64,000 bases of DNA from UBA4810 sp002479215 (GTDB lineage: Bacteria; Desulfobacterota; Syntrophia; Syntrophales; Smithellaceae): contig JBEKVB010000007.1 of assembly GCA_049514435.1 (NCBI GenBank), forward strand, positions 1-64,000. Direction: 5' to 3'. Shown here in pieces: positions 62,757 to 64,000 of the stretch; positions within the stretch are counted from its first letter, which is position 1, and every line of letters begins with the position of its first letter. The notes beneath the pieces were generated by a model. It did not search any database. It saw nothing but the letters and a program-made list of their open reading frames with translations, and was not told the DNA's origin. A program made the translations under genes and the position numbers.

Positions 62757-64000
62757 GTGGAAGATGTATTCAGTTATTTTGAGAAGCCAAAAAATCCGAT
62801 CAGATTCAATGCAATAAAGATTTCTATTGCTTCACCGGAAAAGATTCTTTCTTGGTCGCATGGTGAGGTCAAGAAACCGGAAACCATCAATTACCGGACA
62901 TTCAAGCCGGAAAGAGATGGGCTTTTTTGCGCCAAGATATTCGGGCCGGTAAAGGATTACGAATGCCTTTGCGGACGTTATAAGCGAATGAAACACCGCG
63001 GTGTAGTTTGCGAAAAGTGCGGTGTCGAAGTTATTCAATCCAAAGTCCGTCGGGAAAGAATGGGGCATATTACTCTGGCAACACCCGTCGCCCACATCTG
63101 GTTTTTAAAGAGTCTTCCCAGTCGCATCGGAAATGTCATGGATTTATCCCTAAAGGAACTGGAAAAGGTTCTTTATTTTGAATCTTGGATTGTTCTCGAT
63201 CCGAAAAACACTACTTTGAAGAAAAAAGAGCTGTTAACGGATGAGGAATACATTGAAGCCAAAGAACAATATGGAGAGGATGGTTTAGTCGCGGGAATCG
63301 GCGCTGAAGCGATCCGGCAGCTGCTGGAAGAAATCGATTTGGAAAAACTCTATGAAGAGCTGCGCGCGGAAGTAGTTACCGCTGTTTCCGACACCAAGAA
63401 AAAGAAACTCGTCAAAAGATTGAAAGTAGTGGAGGCTTTGCGCAAATCTGGGAATAAACCGGAGTGGATGATTTTGACAATCCTGCCCGTGATTCCGCCT
63501 GATTTGAGGCCATTGGTTCCTCTGGATGGCGGCCGTTTTGCGACATCCGATCTCAACGATTTATATCGAAGGGTTATCAATAGGAATAACCGCTTAAAGC
63601 GTCTGCAGGAATTGAATGCGCCGGAAATAATTATCCGCAATGAAAAGCGTATGCTGCAGGAAGCGGTAGATGTTCTTTATGACAATGGACGCCGCGGCCG
63701 GGCTATTACCGGAACAAATAAGAGGCCGCTCAGATCATTATCCGATATGTTGAAGGGAAAACAAGGACGTTTCCGCCAGAACTTATTGGGTAAAAGAGTA
63801 GATTACTCAGGGCGTTCGGTTATCACTGTTGGACCGGATCTAAGGCTTCATCAGTGCGGTTTGCCGAAAAAAATGGCGCTCGAACTTTTTAAACCTTTTG
63901 TTTACAACCGCTTGTTGGAAAAAGGATATGTTACCACCGTAAAAAGTGCCAAGAAAATGGTGGAAAGAGAAACTTCTGAAGTATGGGACGCGTTAGATGA
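62757..64000 (+). CDS. rpoC: RNA polymerase beta' subunit, 5' part
   Basis: GTG start at 62757 after ACAGGAG; the frame stays open to the window edge (414 codons). Zinc site CLCGRY...CEKCGVEV, the AHIWFLKSLPSRIG rudder-side motif, and NEKRMLQEAVD...RRGRAITG, then QGRFRQNLLGKRVDYSGRSVI. The NADFDGD centre lies beyond the window. Confidence 0.97.
   Translation, partial: MEDVFSYFEKPKNPIRFNAIKISIASPEKILSWSHGEVKKPETINYRTFKPERDGLFCAKIFGPVKDYECLCGRYKRMKHRGVVCEKCGVEVIQSKVRRERMGHITLATPVAHIWFLKSLPSRIGNVMDLSLKELEKVLYFESWIVLDPKNTTLKKKELLTDEEYIEAKEQYGEDGLVAGIGAEAIRQLLEEIDLEKLYEELRAEVVTAVSDTKKKKLVKRLKVVEALRKSGNKPEWMILTILPVIPPDLRPLVPLDGGRFATSDLNDLYRRVINRNNRLKRLQELNAPEIIIRNEKRMLQEAVDVLYDNGRRGRAITGTNKRPLRSLSDMLKGKQGRFRQNLLGKRVDYSGRSVITVGPDLRLHQCGLPKKMALELFKPFVYNRLLEKGYVTTVKSAKKMVERETSEVWDALD

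Noticed and set aside
1..64000. CRISPR array or prophage
   Set aside because: No regularly spaced repeats and no phage structural genes were seen.

Overview
The window looks like chromosomal DNA of an anaerobic, syntrophic-type deltaproteobacterium (Desulfobacterota, near Syntrophus/Smithella). This is inferred from moderate GC, branched-chain-type ABC transport linked to phenylacetate-CoA ligase, an oddly extended thiolase, a two-[4Fe-4S] protein, a split cobalamin methionine synthase and the gene order tRNA-rpmG-tRNA-Trp-secE-nusG-rplKAJL-rpoBC. No species can be named from sequence alone.

Region 1 (1-8.8 kb): tail of a histidine kinase, a membrane methyltransferase, then livKHMGF plus a phenylacetate-CoA ligase. 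The transporter operon has a textbook-looking attenuator: promoter, a 31-residue leader peptide with the run NYYGYYYF, and an intrinsic terminator ahead of livK. This suggests aromatic amino acid control of transport and activation. TVP38-type membrane protein and tatA follow on the other strand.

Region 2 (9-21.8 kb): thiolase, an orphan HEPN-domain gene, glmM, mdh, an iron-sulfur protein, a response regulator and histidine kinase, two membrane proteins, an alpha/beta hydrolase, and a Y-family polymerase downstream of a LexA/UmuD-like self-cleaving regulator whose promoter carries a GAAC-N4-GTTC operator.

Region 3 (22-44 kb): pgpA-cinA-thpR-recA-recX-alaS, an orphan HNH-like gene with an attC-like tail, DUF1848, AlkD and OsmC proteins, enoyl-CoA hydratase, a tryptophanase-like lyase behind a near-consensus promoter and flanked by 18-bp repeats, UbiA-type prenyltransferase, a four-PAS diguanylate cyclase, a histidine phosphatase, two short-chain dehydrogenase-type proteins and a large M16C protease.

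Region 4 (44-53.6 kb, minus strand): pyrE, tonB, metH without its reactivation domain, a separate gene carrying that domain, and leuB, leuD, leuC, leuA behind a Leu-rich leader peptide (12 Leu in 45 residues) and an intrinsic terminator.

Region 5 (53.6-54.5 kb): remnant of an integron. It holds the last 51 codons of an IntI-like integrase, palindromes, and one gene bounded by GTTAGCT and its exact complement AGCTAAC, the latter opening a recognisable attC.

Region 6 (54.6-64 kb): four tRNAs, rpmG, tRNA-Trp, secE, nusG, rplK, rplA, an L10 leader, rplJ, rplL, rpoB and the start of rpoC. The usual tuf gene is absent from this cluster.

Two families of intergenic hairpin repeats are scattered through the window, with stem changes that keep base pairing.
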